Assembly: GCA_023458055.1 (NCBI GenBank)
Contig: JAEXAW010000007.1
Coordinates: 1 to 42,219, forward strand
Origin: Pseudomonadota bacterium
GTDB taxonomy: Bacteria > Pseudomonadota > Alphaproteobacteria > Sphingomonadales > Sphingomonadaceae
Direction of reading: 5' to 3'
DNA: 42,219 bases
The notes beneath the pieces were generated by a model that was not told where the DNA came from, searched no databases, and was given only the letters and a program-made list of their open reading frames with translations. Each line of letters begins with the position of its first letter. The stretch's first letter is position 1. Positions 1-8,825 of the stretch are shown here, in pieces. The position numbers and the translations under genes are program-made.

Positions 1-120
1 GGGCAGATTCCCACGCGTTACGCACCCGTGCGCCACTAAGGCCGAAGCCTTCGTTCGACTTGCATGTGTTAGGCATGCCGCCAGCGTTCGTTCTGAGCCA
101 GGATCAAACTCTCAAGTTTG
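1..120 (-). rRNA. rrs: 16S ribosomal RNA, 5' end (partial)
   Basis: Read on the minus strand, this stretch is the conserved 5' end of 16S rRNA: the universal bacterial 'AGAGTTTGATCCTGGCTC' segment followed by the AACGAACGCTGGCGGC region and the variable V1 loop. The gene runs off the left edge of the window, so only about 120 nt are present. The exact mature 5' end, near 119-121, is estimated from family knowledge. The alphaproteobacterial-type sequence supports a sphingomonad origin. Confidence 0.97.
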
Positions 121-442
121 ATGTTCAATTCAAGAGCAGGGGGAATACCCCACTCAAGAACCGCTCATTTCTAGGAGCCGTTTCCTGCACAAATCTTACA
201 TGGTGTGTAGGACATGTATAGGTAACGACTTAATTTAACCGAGCTACTTGCACCTAGAAGTTGCAAGACCCGGGGCCGCCGCCCACATGTCCCTTCATCA
301 AAAATTACAATGTCAAAGAGCCTCACTCAACATTAGAAGCGGACAACTTGTGTTCCCCGCTATCGCTACCGGGGGACTGGTTGTCCGTTTATGTTGGCGA
401 CCTTCGCGGTGGGCTGCGCTTATGTGGTCAGCGCCGCGTCGG
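121..442 (-). other. rRNA operon leader region
   Basis: This lies between the rRNA promoter and the 16S 5' end and should be transcribed as the pre-16S leader. Just upstream of mature 16S the minus strand reads 'TGCTCTTGAATTGAACATC' (120-138), which resembles a boxA-type antitermination element, though the match is weak. Several short frames cross the leader on both strands, but none has a convincing start or protein-like content. Confidence 0.5.
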
Positions 443-450
443 TGAAGGGG

Positions 451-515
451 CATATATGGAGGGGGTTCTGAGTCGTCAACACTCTTTTGCAATTTTATTT
501 CAAAATTTTCGCAAA
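451..515 (-). promoter_or_regulatory. rRNA operon promoter with UP element
   Basis: On the minus strand there is a -35 hexamer TTGACG (474-479), a 17-nt spacer and a -10 hexamer TATATG (451-456). Directly upstream of the -35 (about 483-515) is a run of A/T tracts, including AAAATTTTG and AAATAAAATT, in the position expected for an UP element bound by the RNA polymerase alpha subunit. Hexamers, spacing and A/T tracts are read from the sequence. Assignment to the rRNA operon follows from orientation and from the roughly 320-nt distance to 16S. Confidence 0.75.
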
Positions 516-905
516 AGATCGGAAACGCTCCGGCCCATAGGGTCGAAACGCACGGAAAACCGCCATTTTTAAACTTTTCGTAGAAACGCGACTTCAGCAG
601 CGCTTCCGGGCAGAACAACGCAAATGCGCCGCTCGGGTTGCGCTTGGGCCGGAAAATTTTTGTACCGAACCGAAGATTCGGGTCAAAAAATCACTGGTTT
701 TTGGAGTCCCGGACCATCTTGGCGGAGCGATAAAGGGGTTTCCGCACGTCATATGTCTTCCAAAGAATCACAAAAAGGAATCACTGGAGCAAAATCGAAT
801 CGCTTGAGACGCGCGAATGGAGGGAATCGCCCGAATCGATTCTCGCCGTTCCACACATAGATTCGGATTGGCGATGGGTGATGCGATGGCGACCCGTCCG
901 GTGGA
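516..905. other. Intergenic region without a recognisable gene
   Basis: Nearly 400 bases separate the rRNA promoter from the CBS-protein stop codon. Short frames exist, such as 624-860 on the plus strand, but their translations are compositionally poor and match no family I recognise. The stretch 'aatcactgg' occurs twice, near 688 and 778. No tRNA fold or strong terminator was seen. Confidence 0.4.
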
Positions 906-1340
906 TCAGGTCACACCCTGTATATAGTCACGCATCGCGTTCGCTTCGCCCTCGATTCGGTCGATGCGATATTTGACCAAATCGCCGATCGAAATGAAGC
1001 CGGCAATGCGCCCGTCGCTTTCGACAACCGGCAGATGACGGATGCGGCGGCGGGTCATTAGCGAGAGGGCGGTCAGCGCGGGCAAATCCGATTCGACCGT
1101 CACGGCCGGCGAGGTCATTACCTCCGCGACCGGATAATCGAGCGCGGCGGCTCCTTTGGATGCGATGCAATAGATAACGTCGCGTTCCGAAAAAATGCCG
1201 ATGACCGCACCATCCTCGATCACCGGCACCGCGCCGATGCGCTTTTCCGACAAGAGTTGGATAACGTCGCTCACCTTTTGCCGGGCGTCGACCGAAATGA
1301 TGGCGTGTTCCCGTCCGCTCACTATTGCTCTGATGGTCAT
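906..1340 (-). CDS. CBS domain-containing protein
   Basis: A 144-residue protein built of two tandem CBS motifs, roughly residues 8-60 and 75-130, with the characteristic 'VPVIEDGAVIGIFSERDVI' and 'HLPVVESDGRIAGFISIGDL' signatures. Such CBS pairs form a Bateman module that senses adenine nucleotides. Stand-alone versions are common, and their partner is usually unknown. The start at 1340 is preferred over longer in-frame options because GAGGAG lies just upstream of this ATG and homology begins there. It is transcribed away from the small membrane protein at 1475, so the 134-bp gap should hold divergent promoters. The cellular role cannot be deduced here. Confidence 0.9.
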   Translation of the reverse strand: MTIRAIVSGREHAIISVDARQKVSDVIQLLSEKRIGAVPVIEDGAVIGIFSERDVIYCIASKGAAALDYPVAEVMTSPAVTVESDLPALTALSLMTRRRIRHLPVVESDGRIAGFISIGDLVKYRIDRIEGEANAMRDYIQGVT

Positions 1341-1474
1341 CTTCGCTCTCCTCGCGCTGGCCTCGTTGGACCCGCATCTTGTTTGCAAGATTGGTGAAGC
1401 GCAACCTATCATAAACACATAGTCGTGCCAAAAAACTTGCTCTGGCACCGCTTTTCGCCAACAAGGCATGCATT

Positions 1475-1807
1475 ATGGCCAAACATTCCAATCTCGACGA
1501 TCCCGAATATGCCAGCTTTGCCTGGGCGCGCTATCGACGGTTATTGAAATGGATGGCCGGAAGCGCGCTCGTCGCGGTGCTGCTCGCCTTTGCCTATCTG
1601 CATTTTTCCGCCGGCGGCGAGAATGTCTCGATCCATATGTATATAGCGACGGCGCTCGGCGTGTTTTTCTCGGTCATGTTGGGTGCGGTGCTGATGGGAC
1701 TCGTGTTCCTGTCGAGCGGCACGGGCCATGACGAGGCGGTCGAGGATCAGCTCGATCAGGAAATGGGTCCCGACGGCCCCTATTATAATAAAGACGAAGA
1801 CAAGTAA
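1475..1807 (+). CDS. Small two-helix membrane protein, function unknown
   Basis: A 110-residue protein with a short polar N-terminus, a hydrophobic helix at about 25-44, a periplasmic-type loop and a second helix at about 55-81, then an acidic C-terminal tail rich in Asp, Glu and Lys. The layout suggests an inner-membrane protein. I do not recognise a named family with certainty, though small proteins like this are frequent beside thioesterase genes in sphingomonads (recollection, not checked). AAGG precedes the ATG by about eight bases. The thioesterase start follows ten bases after the stop, so the two are probably co-transcribed. Confidence 0.75.
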   Translation: MAKHSNLDDPEYASFAWARYRRLLKWMAGSALVAVLLAFAYLHFSAGGENVSIHMYIATALGVFFSVMLGAVLMGLVFLSSGTGHDEAVEDQLDQEMGPDGPYYNKDEDK

Positions 1808-1817
1808 GAGGCCTTCC

Positions 1818-2228
1818 ATGTCACCACAGCAAGACCATCCGCCCTTCGACACCAAGGGCAAGAGCCCAATCCTGCGCGTCGTTCCGGGGCCGCAGGATAT
1901 TAATTCGAACGGCCATATCTTCGGTGGCTGGGTGCTCGCACAGATGGATATTGCCGGCGGCATCGTCGCGGGTCATGTCGCGCAAGGCCCCTGCGCGACC
2001 GTGGGTATCGAGGCGATGGAGTTTATCGCCCCGATCCTGCTGCGCGACATTATTTCGGTTTATGCCGAGGTCGAACGGCGTGGCCGCACCTCGGTCGGCA
2101 TCCGCATCAACGTGATCGCGACGCGCGAGCGGGGCGAAAGCGAAGTGCAGGTGACGAGTGGCCTCTTCACTTTCGTGGCGCTCGACGAAAATTTCCACCC
2201 GCGACCATTGCCGCCGGTGGAAGGGTAA
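1818..2228 (+). CDS. Hotdog-fold acyl-CoA thioesterase (YciA/BACH-like)
   Basis: A 136-residue single hotdog domain. The family signature of a helix beginning with 'HIFGGWVLAQMD' (residues 33-44) contains the conserved Gly and the catalytic Asp44. It is followed by the beta-sheet segments 'VGIEAMEFIAPI' and 'GRTSVGIRINV'. The closest family by reading is the cytosolic acyl-CoA hydrolases of the YciA/BACH type, which cleave acyl-CoA to free acid and CoA. Length is normal for the family. The start at 1818 is chosen because an upstream in-frame extension would overlap the preceding gene and lacks hotdog homology. The substrate chain length cannot be told from sequence. Confidence 0.9.
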   Translation: MSPQQDHPPFDTKGKSPILRVVPGPQDINSNGHIFGGWVLAQMDIAGGIVAGHVAQGPCATVGIEAMEFIAPILLRDIISVYAEVERRGRTSVGIRINVIATRERGESEVQVTSGLFTFVALDENFHPRPLPPVEG

Positions 2229-2237
2229 CAAGGCGCT

Positions 2238-3770
2238 CTACCGCGCCTTATAGGTCAGCGAAGCCGTGTCCTTTGCGGGCACGGTCACAAACCACGTCAT
2301 ACGCCCGTTTTTGCGCTTGAGCGGCTGTGAGGCATTATTCACCTCAGCGCCATCCGCGCCGACCGCCAATTCTACCGAAACGGGAAACGCGTTGGCATTG
2401 CTGAGGATCACTGTTGCCATCCCTGCGTCTTCAAGCTTTTGCTGATAGGTAACGAGCGGGGTGATGCCAAGGTTAAGTTCAACCTCTTCCTTTACCGCAT
2501 GGTCGCGCATCATTGTTTGCGCGGCGAGCAATCGTTTGCCGCCAGCCTGTTCGAACAGCGCAACGCCGCCAGAGGGCAAAGGAAGACCAAGGCCCGCTGC
2601 CGCCTCATTCTTCATCCGCAAGACTTGAACCAGCGATATATTTTGCAGCGGGCGTCCGATCCAGATTTCCCCCTTATAGACGCGCTCAAACGGCACGGCC
2701 TGCTTTTGCAGAAGCGCGACCTGCTTTTGTTGTTTGGCCGCGACCGTCACTTTCATCGGCACGCGATAGAGTTTGAGGTCGCCCAAATCCTCCTGCCGCG
2801 CGATACGCGCACCCGTGACGGCGATCTCCGCAGGGGCCGGGGCCATGACGGGCGGCGGAGGGGGCGGATAACGGTCATCCAGATAATCCTCCGCCTCATA
2901 GCGTTCAAACGTCCGGGGGATACCGTTGCGGCCCGATCCCATGGGATAGCAACGCAAATTCAGTTGCGGCGGGGCTTGCGGCGTCACCAGTTCGCGATAA
3001 TCGCGCTCCTTGTTGAGCGTTCCTGCCACGGCCATCATCTGTGCCTGCGGCATGGTCACGCTATTGCTATTGGCGACGGTGAGCCAAGCAAACAGGTCAA
3101 CGCTCTTTCCATCGGGCCTGACGGTTGCAACATAATTGGCGGCCCAATCAAAACCCGATGCAAGATAGGTCAGCGTGACGCGAGCCGTTTGCGCGCGGGG
3201 GCTGCGAGCCAGCACGCTTAGCGTAGGTTTTGCCGACAATCCCTTGGGCACGCCTTGATATATCAATGTTTCGGGAAGGCCCGAGCAGCGCAAACTTTCA
3301 ACCCCGTTTGCCGTTTCGAGCACCACCGCGCCTGCCGGTCCGGACCGAATCACCGCCTGTTGCAATTCAACGTTGCCGGTAGCCTTGTTGGTGCGACGCA
3401 CCGTCACGCGGTTGCCGAGCGTCCCGTCCAGCAATGCTGCCGGAGACAAAAGCGCCGCGTCGCGATTTTTTTGGACGACGCCGCCCGGAAGCCCCGTCAC
3501 CACCGCGCTCACCGCAACGATGCCGTCGGCGACCCCTTCAAAGCGAATCTGCGATTCGCCGCGCGGCAGCGCAATCGTCCGCGTTTCGGTAATCAGCGCA
3601 AAGCCGTTGAGCCATTGGAGGTTGATCTCCCCGCCACCGCTCCGGCCGGGATCGCGATAAACGGTGACGTTGATCGCTTGCGGCTGTTTCGAGGTCACGA
3701 TTTGCTGCGCGCTCGCAGGGGTCGCCGCCAGCGCGACGCATCCGACCAGCAAGGAAGGTGCGAATCGCAA
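2238..3770 (-). CDS. DUF4139 domain-containing secreted protein with internal TonB-box-like peptide
   Basis: A 510-residue protein with a cleavable signal peptide (about residues 1-22, ending 'TPASAQQ') and a beta-rich body typical of DUF4139, including 'LTYLASGFDWAANYVA'. It is a paralogue of the neighbouring gene at 3779-5215, whose stop lies eight bases upstream, so the pair is likely one operon. Between the N-terminal and C-terminal halves is a proline-rich linker (about 301-313, YPPPPPP). It leads into 'EIAVTGARI' (315-323), which resembles the N-terminal TonB-box region of sphingomonad receptors. DUF4139 function is unsettled. Export to the periplasm or outer membrane is inferred from the signal peptide. 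Confidence 0.85.
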   Translation of the reverse strand: MRFAPSLLVGCVALAATPASAQQIVTSKQPQAINVTVYRDPGRSGGGEINLQWLNGFALITETRTIALPRGESQIRFEGVADGIVAVSAVVTGLPGGVVQKNRDAALLSPAALLDGTLGNRVTVRRTNKATGNVELQQAVIRSGPAGAVVLETANGVESLRCSGLPETLIYQGVPKGLSAKPTLSVLARSPRAQTARVTLTYLASGFDWAANYVATVRPDGKSVDLFAWLTVANSNSVTMPQAQMMAVAGTLNKERDYRELVTPQAPPQLNLRCYPMGSGRNGIPRTFERYEAEDYLDDRYPPPPPPVMAPAPAEIAVTGARIARQEDLGDLKLYRVPMKVTVAAKQQKQVALLQKQAVPFERVYKGEIWIGRPLQNISLVQVLRMKNEAAAGLGLPLPSGGVALFEQAGGKRLLAAQTMMRDHAVKEEVELNLGITPLVTYQQKLEDAGMATVILSNANAFPVSVELAVGADGAEVNNASQPLKRKNGRMTWFVTVPAKDTASLTYKAR

Positions 3771-3778
3771 TTTGTGCC

Positions 3779-5215
3779 TCAGTAACGGGTTTCGAACGTG
3801 GCGGTTACGATCGCATCACCATTGCCGCTGATCGGCACCGACCATTCGACCGTTTCATCATTCACGCGTTTGCTGCGCATCGATTCGCTGACGATGCGGG
3901 TGTCATCCCAGAACCAGTAAACTCCGCGCTGCTGCAAATCGACCGTGACGCTGCGATCGCGCGCGTTGGTCAATTCATAACGCATGGTGGTGCGCCATTT
4001 GCGCGGATTGATGCGCTCGCGTTTTTCGACCGTCGCCTTGACCTTCACATCAAAGGCATCGCCCGTCGCAAGGCCCAGCGCGCTTCCCATCGGCGTATGC
4101 CCGATGCGGCTTTCGCCGATAAATTGCGGGTCACCCTTTTTGTCGCGCATATAAAAACGCACGGTTCCTGCGGGCAGCGCATCGCCAAGGCCGCCATTGC
4201 GGCTCGAGGTGAACTTGATGACGGATTTGGCGCTCTGCGGCTCCTCCAGCGAGTTGAACCCTTGAACGATGAATTGGTAGGCCTTGGTCGCAGGCACTTT
4301 CTGCACATCAAGGAAGCTCACCTGCTTGGTCTGGGCGTTGGCAATGGTGGTGCGTTCCGCCAGCGGGTAGAGATAATAGTCACCAAGCTGTTCGCGCCCG
4401 GGCGTTTCGGTGCCCGCCTGAATCATGCCGCGATCGGGTTGATAGCCGCCATATTGATTATACTGATTATATTGGTTGTTATTCCCGCCCGGGCTCCCCG
4501 CCACCAATAATGTATTGGCCGCCTTGAACGTCGTGCCAGTGTTATTGGTCAGCGTGACCCAGCCCTGGACATCAATGGTTCCCGCCGCCTCATCATACAT
4601 CGAGACATAATCGGCGGCCCAACTCATGCGCCCCGTCAAATAGGTGAGCGTTGCGGGACGTACGCCGCCGCGTTCAGAATCGAGCGTCACCGATAAGGTC
4701 GGCTTGGCGCGCAGATTTTCCGGGATGCGGTCAAAGATCACCCGCACCGGCAACCCATCGTCGCGCAAAATTTCGATACGCTCGCCAATCTGCATCACGA
4801 CGCCGCCATTGACTGCAAGAATTTTGGCGCGCTCGCGGGTTTCCGCGCCGGTCGCCGGATTGGTGCGAAGCAGCGTCACCGTTTCGCCGACCGCCTTGTC
4901 CATCATCGCATTGGGTGACAGGAGATCATAATCGAAATTCTGCTCGACGATGCTGGCACCGGCTGCATTGAAGGAAACGGTTTGCGGCATGATTGCAGCC
5001 GAAACATCCGGAAATTCCTGTTTCACGACCCCGGCCGGAATGTTGAGCTGACGCACATCTTCAACCAGTGCGCGGTCATTATTATAGATGGTGACCGAAA
5101 CATCGCCCTGTGCATTAGGCGCGGTTGGCGAATTTTCGGTCTGGGCGAACAGCGGCGGCGCGAAAATGCTTACCGTCGCCAAGGTCGCCAGCATGAGCCT
5201 ATGGATGCGCTTCAT
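3779..5215 (-). CDS. DUF4139 domain-containing secreted protein
   Basis: A 478-residue exported protein: signal peptide about 1-25 ending 'PPLFAQ', then a DUF4139-type body with 'ATLTYLTGRMSWAADYVS' corresponding to a segment of the downstream paralogue. A low-complexity Asn/Gln/Tyr run (NQYNQYNQYGGY) sits near residue 265, encoded by short near-repeats around 4450-4490 that could vary in length between strains. The start at 5215 is supported by GGGAGGG four bases upstream. It follows the TonB-dependent receptor at 5345-7597, but a terminator lies between them, so it probably has its own promoter or depends on read-through. Biochemical function is unknown. Confidence 0.87.
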   Translation of the reverse strand: MKRIHRLMLATLATVSIFAPPLFAQTENSPTAPNAQGDVSVTIYNNDRALVEDVRQLNIPAGVVKQEFPDVSAAIMPQTVSFNAAGASIVEQNFDYDLLSPNAMMDKAVGETVTLLRTNPATGAETRERAKILAVNGGVVMQIGERIEILRDDGLPVRVIFDRIPENLRAKPTLSVTLDSERGGVRPATLTYLTGRMSWAADYVSMYDEAAGTIDVQGWVTLTNNTGTTFKAANTLLVAGSPGGNNNQYNQYNQYGGYQPDRGMIQAGTETPGREQLGDYYLYPLAERTTIANAQTKQVSFLDVQKVPATKAYQFIVQGFNSLEEPQSAKSVIKFTSSRNGGLGDALPAGTVRFYMRDKKGDPQFIGESRIGHTPMGSALGLATGDAFDVKVKATVEKRERINPRKWRTTMRYELTNARDRSVTVDLQQRGVYWFWDDTRIVSESMRSKRVNDETVEWSVPISGNGDAIVTATFETRY

Positions 5216-5271
5216 GATCCCTCCCGATAGATATTCCATGTGACAGGGTATCATGCCCTGTTCCCCGCGCA

Positions 5272-5304
5272 ACAAAAAAGCCGCGCCAGTGAAGGCGCGG
5301 CTTT
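5272..5304 (-). terminator. Rho-independent terminator of the TonB receptor gene
   Basis: On the minus strand an 11-bp perfect stem, AAAGCCGCGCC / GGCGCGGCTTT with a six-base loop, is followed by further T residues, giving a TTTTTT tract. It lies about 40 bases past the receptor stop codon at 5345 and ahead of the DUF4139 gene start at 5215. It should therefore separate the two transcripts at least partly. Confidence 0.85.
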
Positions 5305-5344
5305 GATGCTGTGATATAAATGTCAGTGTCCGACATTTGCCGGA

Positions 5345-7597
5345 TCAGAATTTGATCCCCGCTTCAATCCCCCAGATACGCGGTTCGTTGACGAAGCCGG
5401 TGAGGTTGTTGAAGTCGATCCCGCCGACCGCGGATTTATCATTGGTGATGTTGCGGGCGAACGCGGCGACATCGAAACGGTCTGTCTTGTAGCCGACACG
5501 CAAGCCGCCTTCGAGCATCTTGTCGTCCGAATATTCCGCCGATTCATACAGGAAAAACTGGATTTTCGACCGATAGGCCCAATCGGTGAAGGCATAAAGC
5601 TCGCCATCGCCCATCGGCACCGCATAGCGCGCGGTCCAATTGGCGGTGAATTTGGGCGATTGCGGAAGCTGGTTGCCGTTGATCGAATAAATGCCCGGCG
5701 AACCCGCACGCACCGGATCGAGCACCGTACAGCCGCTCGCGCAGCCCGCGACATAAGCGTTGGGGTCCTTGATCTTGTTGCGGTTGTAGGAAAGCCCGGC
5801 GGTCAGTTCGAGACCGTCGGTCGGCTTTGCTTCCAATTCGGCTTCGAGGCCATAGCCTTCGACCTTGGCGGCATTGAGGAGGGTCGTAAAGTTCGACGTC
5901 CCGCCTACTGCCGTCAGTTGCAGGTCCTTGGTGTTAAAATAGAAGCCGGTGAGGTTGAAGCGCATCATACCCGCAAGCTTGGTCTTGATCCCGGCTTCAT
6001 AGCTCATCGTCTTTTCCGCATTGGCGACCGACGTGGTACGGCCAAAGGCAAGACGCCCCTGGATCGAGGGTGCACGATAGCCGCGCGCGATGCGGGCGAA
6101 GACATTGACTCCATCGGAAAGCGGAGCGAGTGCCGAGAAGTCCCAGGTGAGAATGTTGGATTTGACCTTGTTCGTCACCGGCGCGACCGGTCCGCCAAAG
6201 CCGAGGAAGCCGGGACGGGTATCGACCGGACGTGACGCCACGAAGTCGCGCTTGTCATCATTATAGCGCGCCCCCGCCTGCAAGCGCACACCATTGTCCA
6301 TCACATAGCTGAGCGAGCCGAATATGCCGATGGCGCGGCTGTTCTGATGCTGCAGCGCGATGGCGTCCGGCGTCGTATCCTGCGGCGTTCCGTAATCGAG
6401 GGTTTCAATGTCGAGCTTCTCCTTGAAGTAGAAGAGGCCCGCCTGATAGCCGAGACCGACCTTGTTGTTGGACGCTACCCGCAATTCCTGCGTGAACTGG
6501 CCAAGCTTGGGGACATTATCCTCGGTCTGCGCGGAGAAGGGAATGAAGCCCGGACCCATGGGCGGGTTGAACTGATTGCCGAAGCCGCCGTCGATATCGC
6601 CGCGGCTCTTATATTTGGCGCCCCAATAGGAAGTGACCGAGGTCAGCGTCGCAGCCCCGAAATCCCAGTTGAACGTGCCCCCCACATTCCAGTTTTCGAG
6701 TTTCTGGAAATTGATCCCGTCGGCGCGGACCTTGTCGCGTTCAAATTTGGTGCCGGGGCCGCCAAGGCCGATCAGCTCGTTGCTGCCCGGCGCAAACAGA
6801 TTGGCGCGGAACACGCGCGCCGTTCCATCAAATTTGCGATATTGGCCAACGAGGCGCAGATCGATATCTTCGGTCGGCATCACCATGATCTGGCCGCGCA
6901 CGGCGAAATCATCATAGCCTTCAAGATCCTTGCTATCGCCCGCATCAATATTGTCGACCCAGTCGCTGCGCCGCTGATAGAGGCCGGAGAGGCGCACCGC
7001 GACCTTGTCGCTCAAATGGCCGCCTGCCGCGCCTTCGAGGCCGAGGCTGTTGAAGCTGCCATAGCTTGCGCGGGCATAGCCGCCTTCTTTCGTCGGCTTG
7101 ACCGTATCAAATTTGACGATCCCTGCGGGCGTATTGCGGCCGAACAAGGTGCCTTGCGGGCCGCGCAGCACTTCGACGCGCTCGAGATCGAATATCGGGA
7201 AGCCTTTCAGTACCGGGTTTTCGAGCACCACGTCATCATAGACAAGGCTCACCGGCTGCGAGGCGTTGAGGTCAAAGTCGGTATTGCCAAGCCCGCGAAT
7301 ATAAAAGCGCGGGAAGGTGCGTCCGAACGAGGATTCAATATTGAGGCTGGGCACGCGGCCCGCGAGCGCGCGCATATCGCCGCCGCCCGACATGGTCGCA
7401 TCCAGCTTCGCGCCCGAGACCACATCAACCGAAATCGGCACGTCGCGCAGATTTTCCTCGCGGCGCTGCGCCGTCACGACGATATCATCGCCATCGCTAG
7501 CCGTGGCGGAGGTCGTATCGGCACTCTGCGCCATAACCGGCGCGGCCAGCGTTGCCATCACCGTGGTTGCCATCAGGCGGATAAGCATGTGTTTCAT
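5345..7597 (-). CDS. TonB-dependent outer-membrane receptor
   Basis: A 750-residue receptor of normal length. A signal peptide (about 1-23, ending 'APVMAQS') is followed by a TonB-box-like 'IVVTAQRREENL', a plug domain with 'VEVLRGPQGTLFGRNTPAG', and a 22-strand-type barrel ending in a terminal aromatic ('GIEAGIKF'). It imports a substrate across the outer membrane using TonB/ExbBD energy. The substrate is not evident; sphingomonads carry many such receptors for siderophores, carbohydrates and aromatics. No dedicated regulator or inner-membrane transporter is adjacent. The start at 7597 is chosen because the signal peptide begins there, although the GAGGAG upstream is rather far away, so a few residues of uncertainty remain. 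Confidence 0.93.
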   Translation of the reverse strand: MKHMLIRLMATTVMATLAAPVMAQSADTTSATASDGDDIVVTAQRREENLRDVPISVDVVSGAKLDATMSGGGDMRALAGRVPSLNIESSFGRTFPRFYIRGLGNTDFDLNASQPVSLVYDDVVLENPVLKGFPIFDLERVEVLRGPQGTLFGRNTPAGIVKFDTVKPTKEGGYARASYGSFNSLGLEGAAGGHLSDKVAVRLSGLYQRRSDWVDNIDAGDSKDLEGYDDFAVRGQIMVMPTEDIDLRLVGQYRKFDGTARVFRANLFAPGSNELIGLGGPGTKFERDKVRADGINFQKLENWNVGGTFNWDFGAATLTSVTSYWGAKYKSRGDIDGGFGNQFNPPMGPGFIPFSAQTEDNVPKLGQFTQELRVASNNKVGLGYQAGLFYFKEKLDIETLDYGTPQDTTPDAIALQHQNSRAIGIFGSLSYVMDNGVRLQAGARYNDDKRDFVASRPVDTRPGFLGFGGPVAPVTNKVKSNILTWDFSALAPLSDGVNVFARIARGYRAPSIQGRLAFGRTTSVANAEKTMSYEAGIKTKLAGMMRFNLTGFYFNTKDLQLTAVGGTSNFTTLLNAAKVEGYGLEAELEAKPTDGLELTAGLSYNRNKIKDPNAYVAGCASGCTVLDPVRAGSPGIYSINGNQLPQSPKFTANWTARYAVPMGDGELYAFTDWAYRSKIQFFLYESAEYSDDKMLEGGLRVGYKTDRFDVAAFARNITNDKSAVGGIDFNNLTGFVNEPRIWGIEAGIKF

Positions 7598-7755
7598 CGG
7601 ATTCAGCCCTTTGCTCCTCATGCCGCCCGGGTTTTTATCAGCGAAATGGGCGGGTTTTGATGGCGCGGCGGTTGCGCCTGAAACCAAGGGAGGTCAAGGT
7701 AAAACCATCCGGGGCGGCCTATTATGATGCGGATTGTTGCATCAAGGTGACAGCC

Positions 7756-8784
7756 TTAAGCGGGCAACAACAGGCTCGCGTCACCATAGCTGTAGAAGCG
7801 ATAATTTTCTGCAATCGCATGTGCATAGGCCGACTGCATGACGTCACGCCCCATCAACGCACTGACCAGCATGAACAGCGTCGAGCGTGGCAGATGGAAG
7901 TTGGTCATCAGCCCGTCGATGAACCGGAAACGGTAGCCGGGCGTAATGAAGATCGCGGTATCACCTTCAAATGGCCGCAGCACACCATCCGCGCCCGCTG
8001 CGCTTTCGAGCAAACGCAGCGAGGTGGTGCCGACCGCGATAATGCGCCCGCCACCCGCTTTTACGGCATTAAGCCGCTCCGCTGTAGCCGCATCAATCCG
8101 GCCCCATTCGCTGTGCATCTGATGGTCGTCGGTATCCTCGGCCTTGACCGGCAGGAATGTGCCCGCGCCGACATGGAGCGTGAGGGTTTCATGGCCGACG
8201 CCGCGCGCAGCGAGGGCCGCCATCAAGCCATCGGTGAAATGGAGCGCCGCGGTAGGCGCGGCCACCGCGCCCTTTTCGCGTGCGAACATGGTTTGGTAAT
8301 CGGACGCGTCGCGCGCGTCGGTCGGACGTTTGCCTGCAATATAAGGCGGGAGCGGCATGGTGCCTGCGCGCTCGAGCAGGATTTCAACCGGTTCGTCGCC
8401 CGCGAAGGTCAGGCTCATGCTGCCATCGGCAGCGCGCGGCCCGGCAACCGCAGAGACGCCTGCGCCAAAATCAATCATATCGCCTTCGCGCACCCGCTTC
8501 GCATTGCGGACAAAAGCTTGCCAGCTTCTAAGGTCCAGCCGTTTGTGCAGCGTCGCGCCGACCGATGCTTCCCCGCGCCGCCCTTCAAGCTGCGCCGGAA
8601 TAACCCGCGTATCATTGAATACAAAACAATCACCCGGCTCAAGCAATGCGGGCAGATCGGTGACACCATAATCGCCGAGCGCATCGCCCCGCACCGCCAG
8701 CAATCTGGCGCTGTCGCGCGGCACCGCCGGACGCAGCGCGATGCGTTCGGGCGGCAGATCGAAATCAAACAGGTCAACACGCAT
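7756..8784 (-). CDS. queA: tRNA preQ1(34) S-adenosylmethionine ribosyltransferase-isomerase
   Basis: A 342-residue protein matching QueA along its length: N-terminal 'LFDFDLPPERIALRPA', 'FNDTRVIPAQLEG', and the C-terminal 'GTTSLRLLES' and 'TNFHLPRSTLFMLVSAL' segments. QueA transfers and isomerises the ribosyl group of S-adenosylmethionine onto 7-aminomethyl-7-deazaguanine in tRNA, giving epoxyqueuosine at wobble position 34. It is the last gene of the minus-strand run xseB, ispA, coaD, cyclophilin, queA and lies 41 bases after the cyclophilin gene. The tgt gene, often adjacent to queA, is absent here. Confidence 0.96.
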   Translation of the reverse strand: MRVDLFDFDLPPERIALRPAVPRDSARLLAVRGDALGDYGVTDLPALLEPGDCFVFNDTRVIPAQLEGRRGEASVGATLHKRLDLRSWQAFVRNAKRVREGDMIDFGAGVSAVAGPRAADGSMSLTFAGDEPVEILLERAGTMPLPPYIAGKRPTDARDASDYQTMFAREKGAVAAPTAALHFTDGLMAALAARGVGHETLTLHVGAGTFLPVKAEDTDDHQMHSEWGRIDAATAERLNAVKAGGGRIIAVGTTSLRLLESAAGADGVLRPFEGDTAIFITPGYRFRFIDGLMTNFHLPRSTLFMLVSALMGRDVMQSAYAHAIAENYRFYSYGDASLLLPA

Positions 8785-8825
8785 GGCTAATTACAACCGG
8801 CGACAATCGCCGCGCCACCACCCGA

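Noticed and set aside
248..618. Overlapping short open frames near the rRNA leader and promoter
   Set aside because: They overlap the rRNA promoter and leader on both strands, lack ribosome-binding sites and have no protein-like conservation.
3758..4510. Plus-strand frame opposite the DUF4139 gene
   Set aside because: Antisense shadow; no start signal or family resemblance.
6347..7660. Long plus-strand open frame opposite the TonB receptor
   Set aside because: It is antisense to a clear receptor gene and reflects GC-rich codon bias; the translation matches no family.
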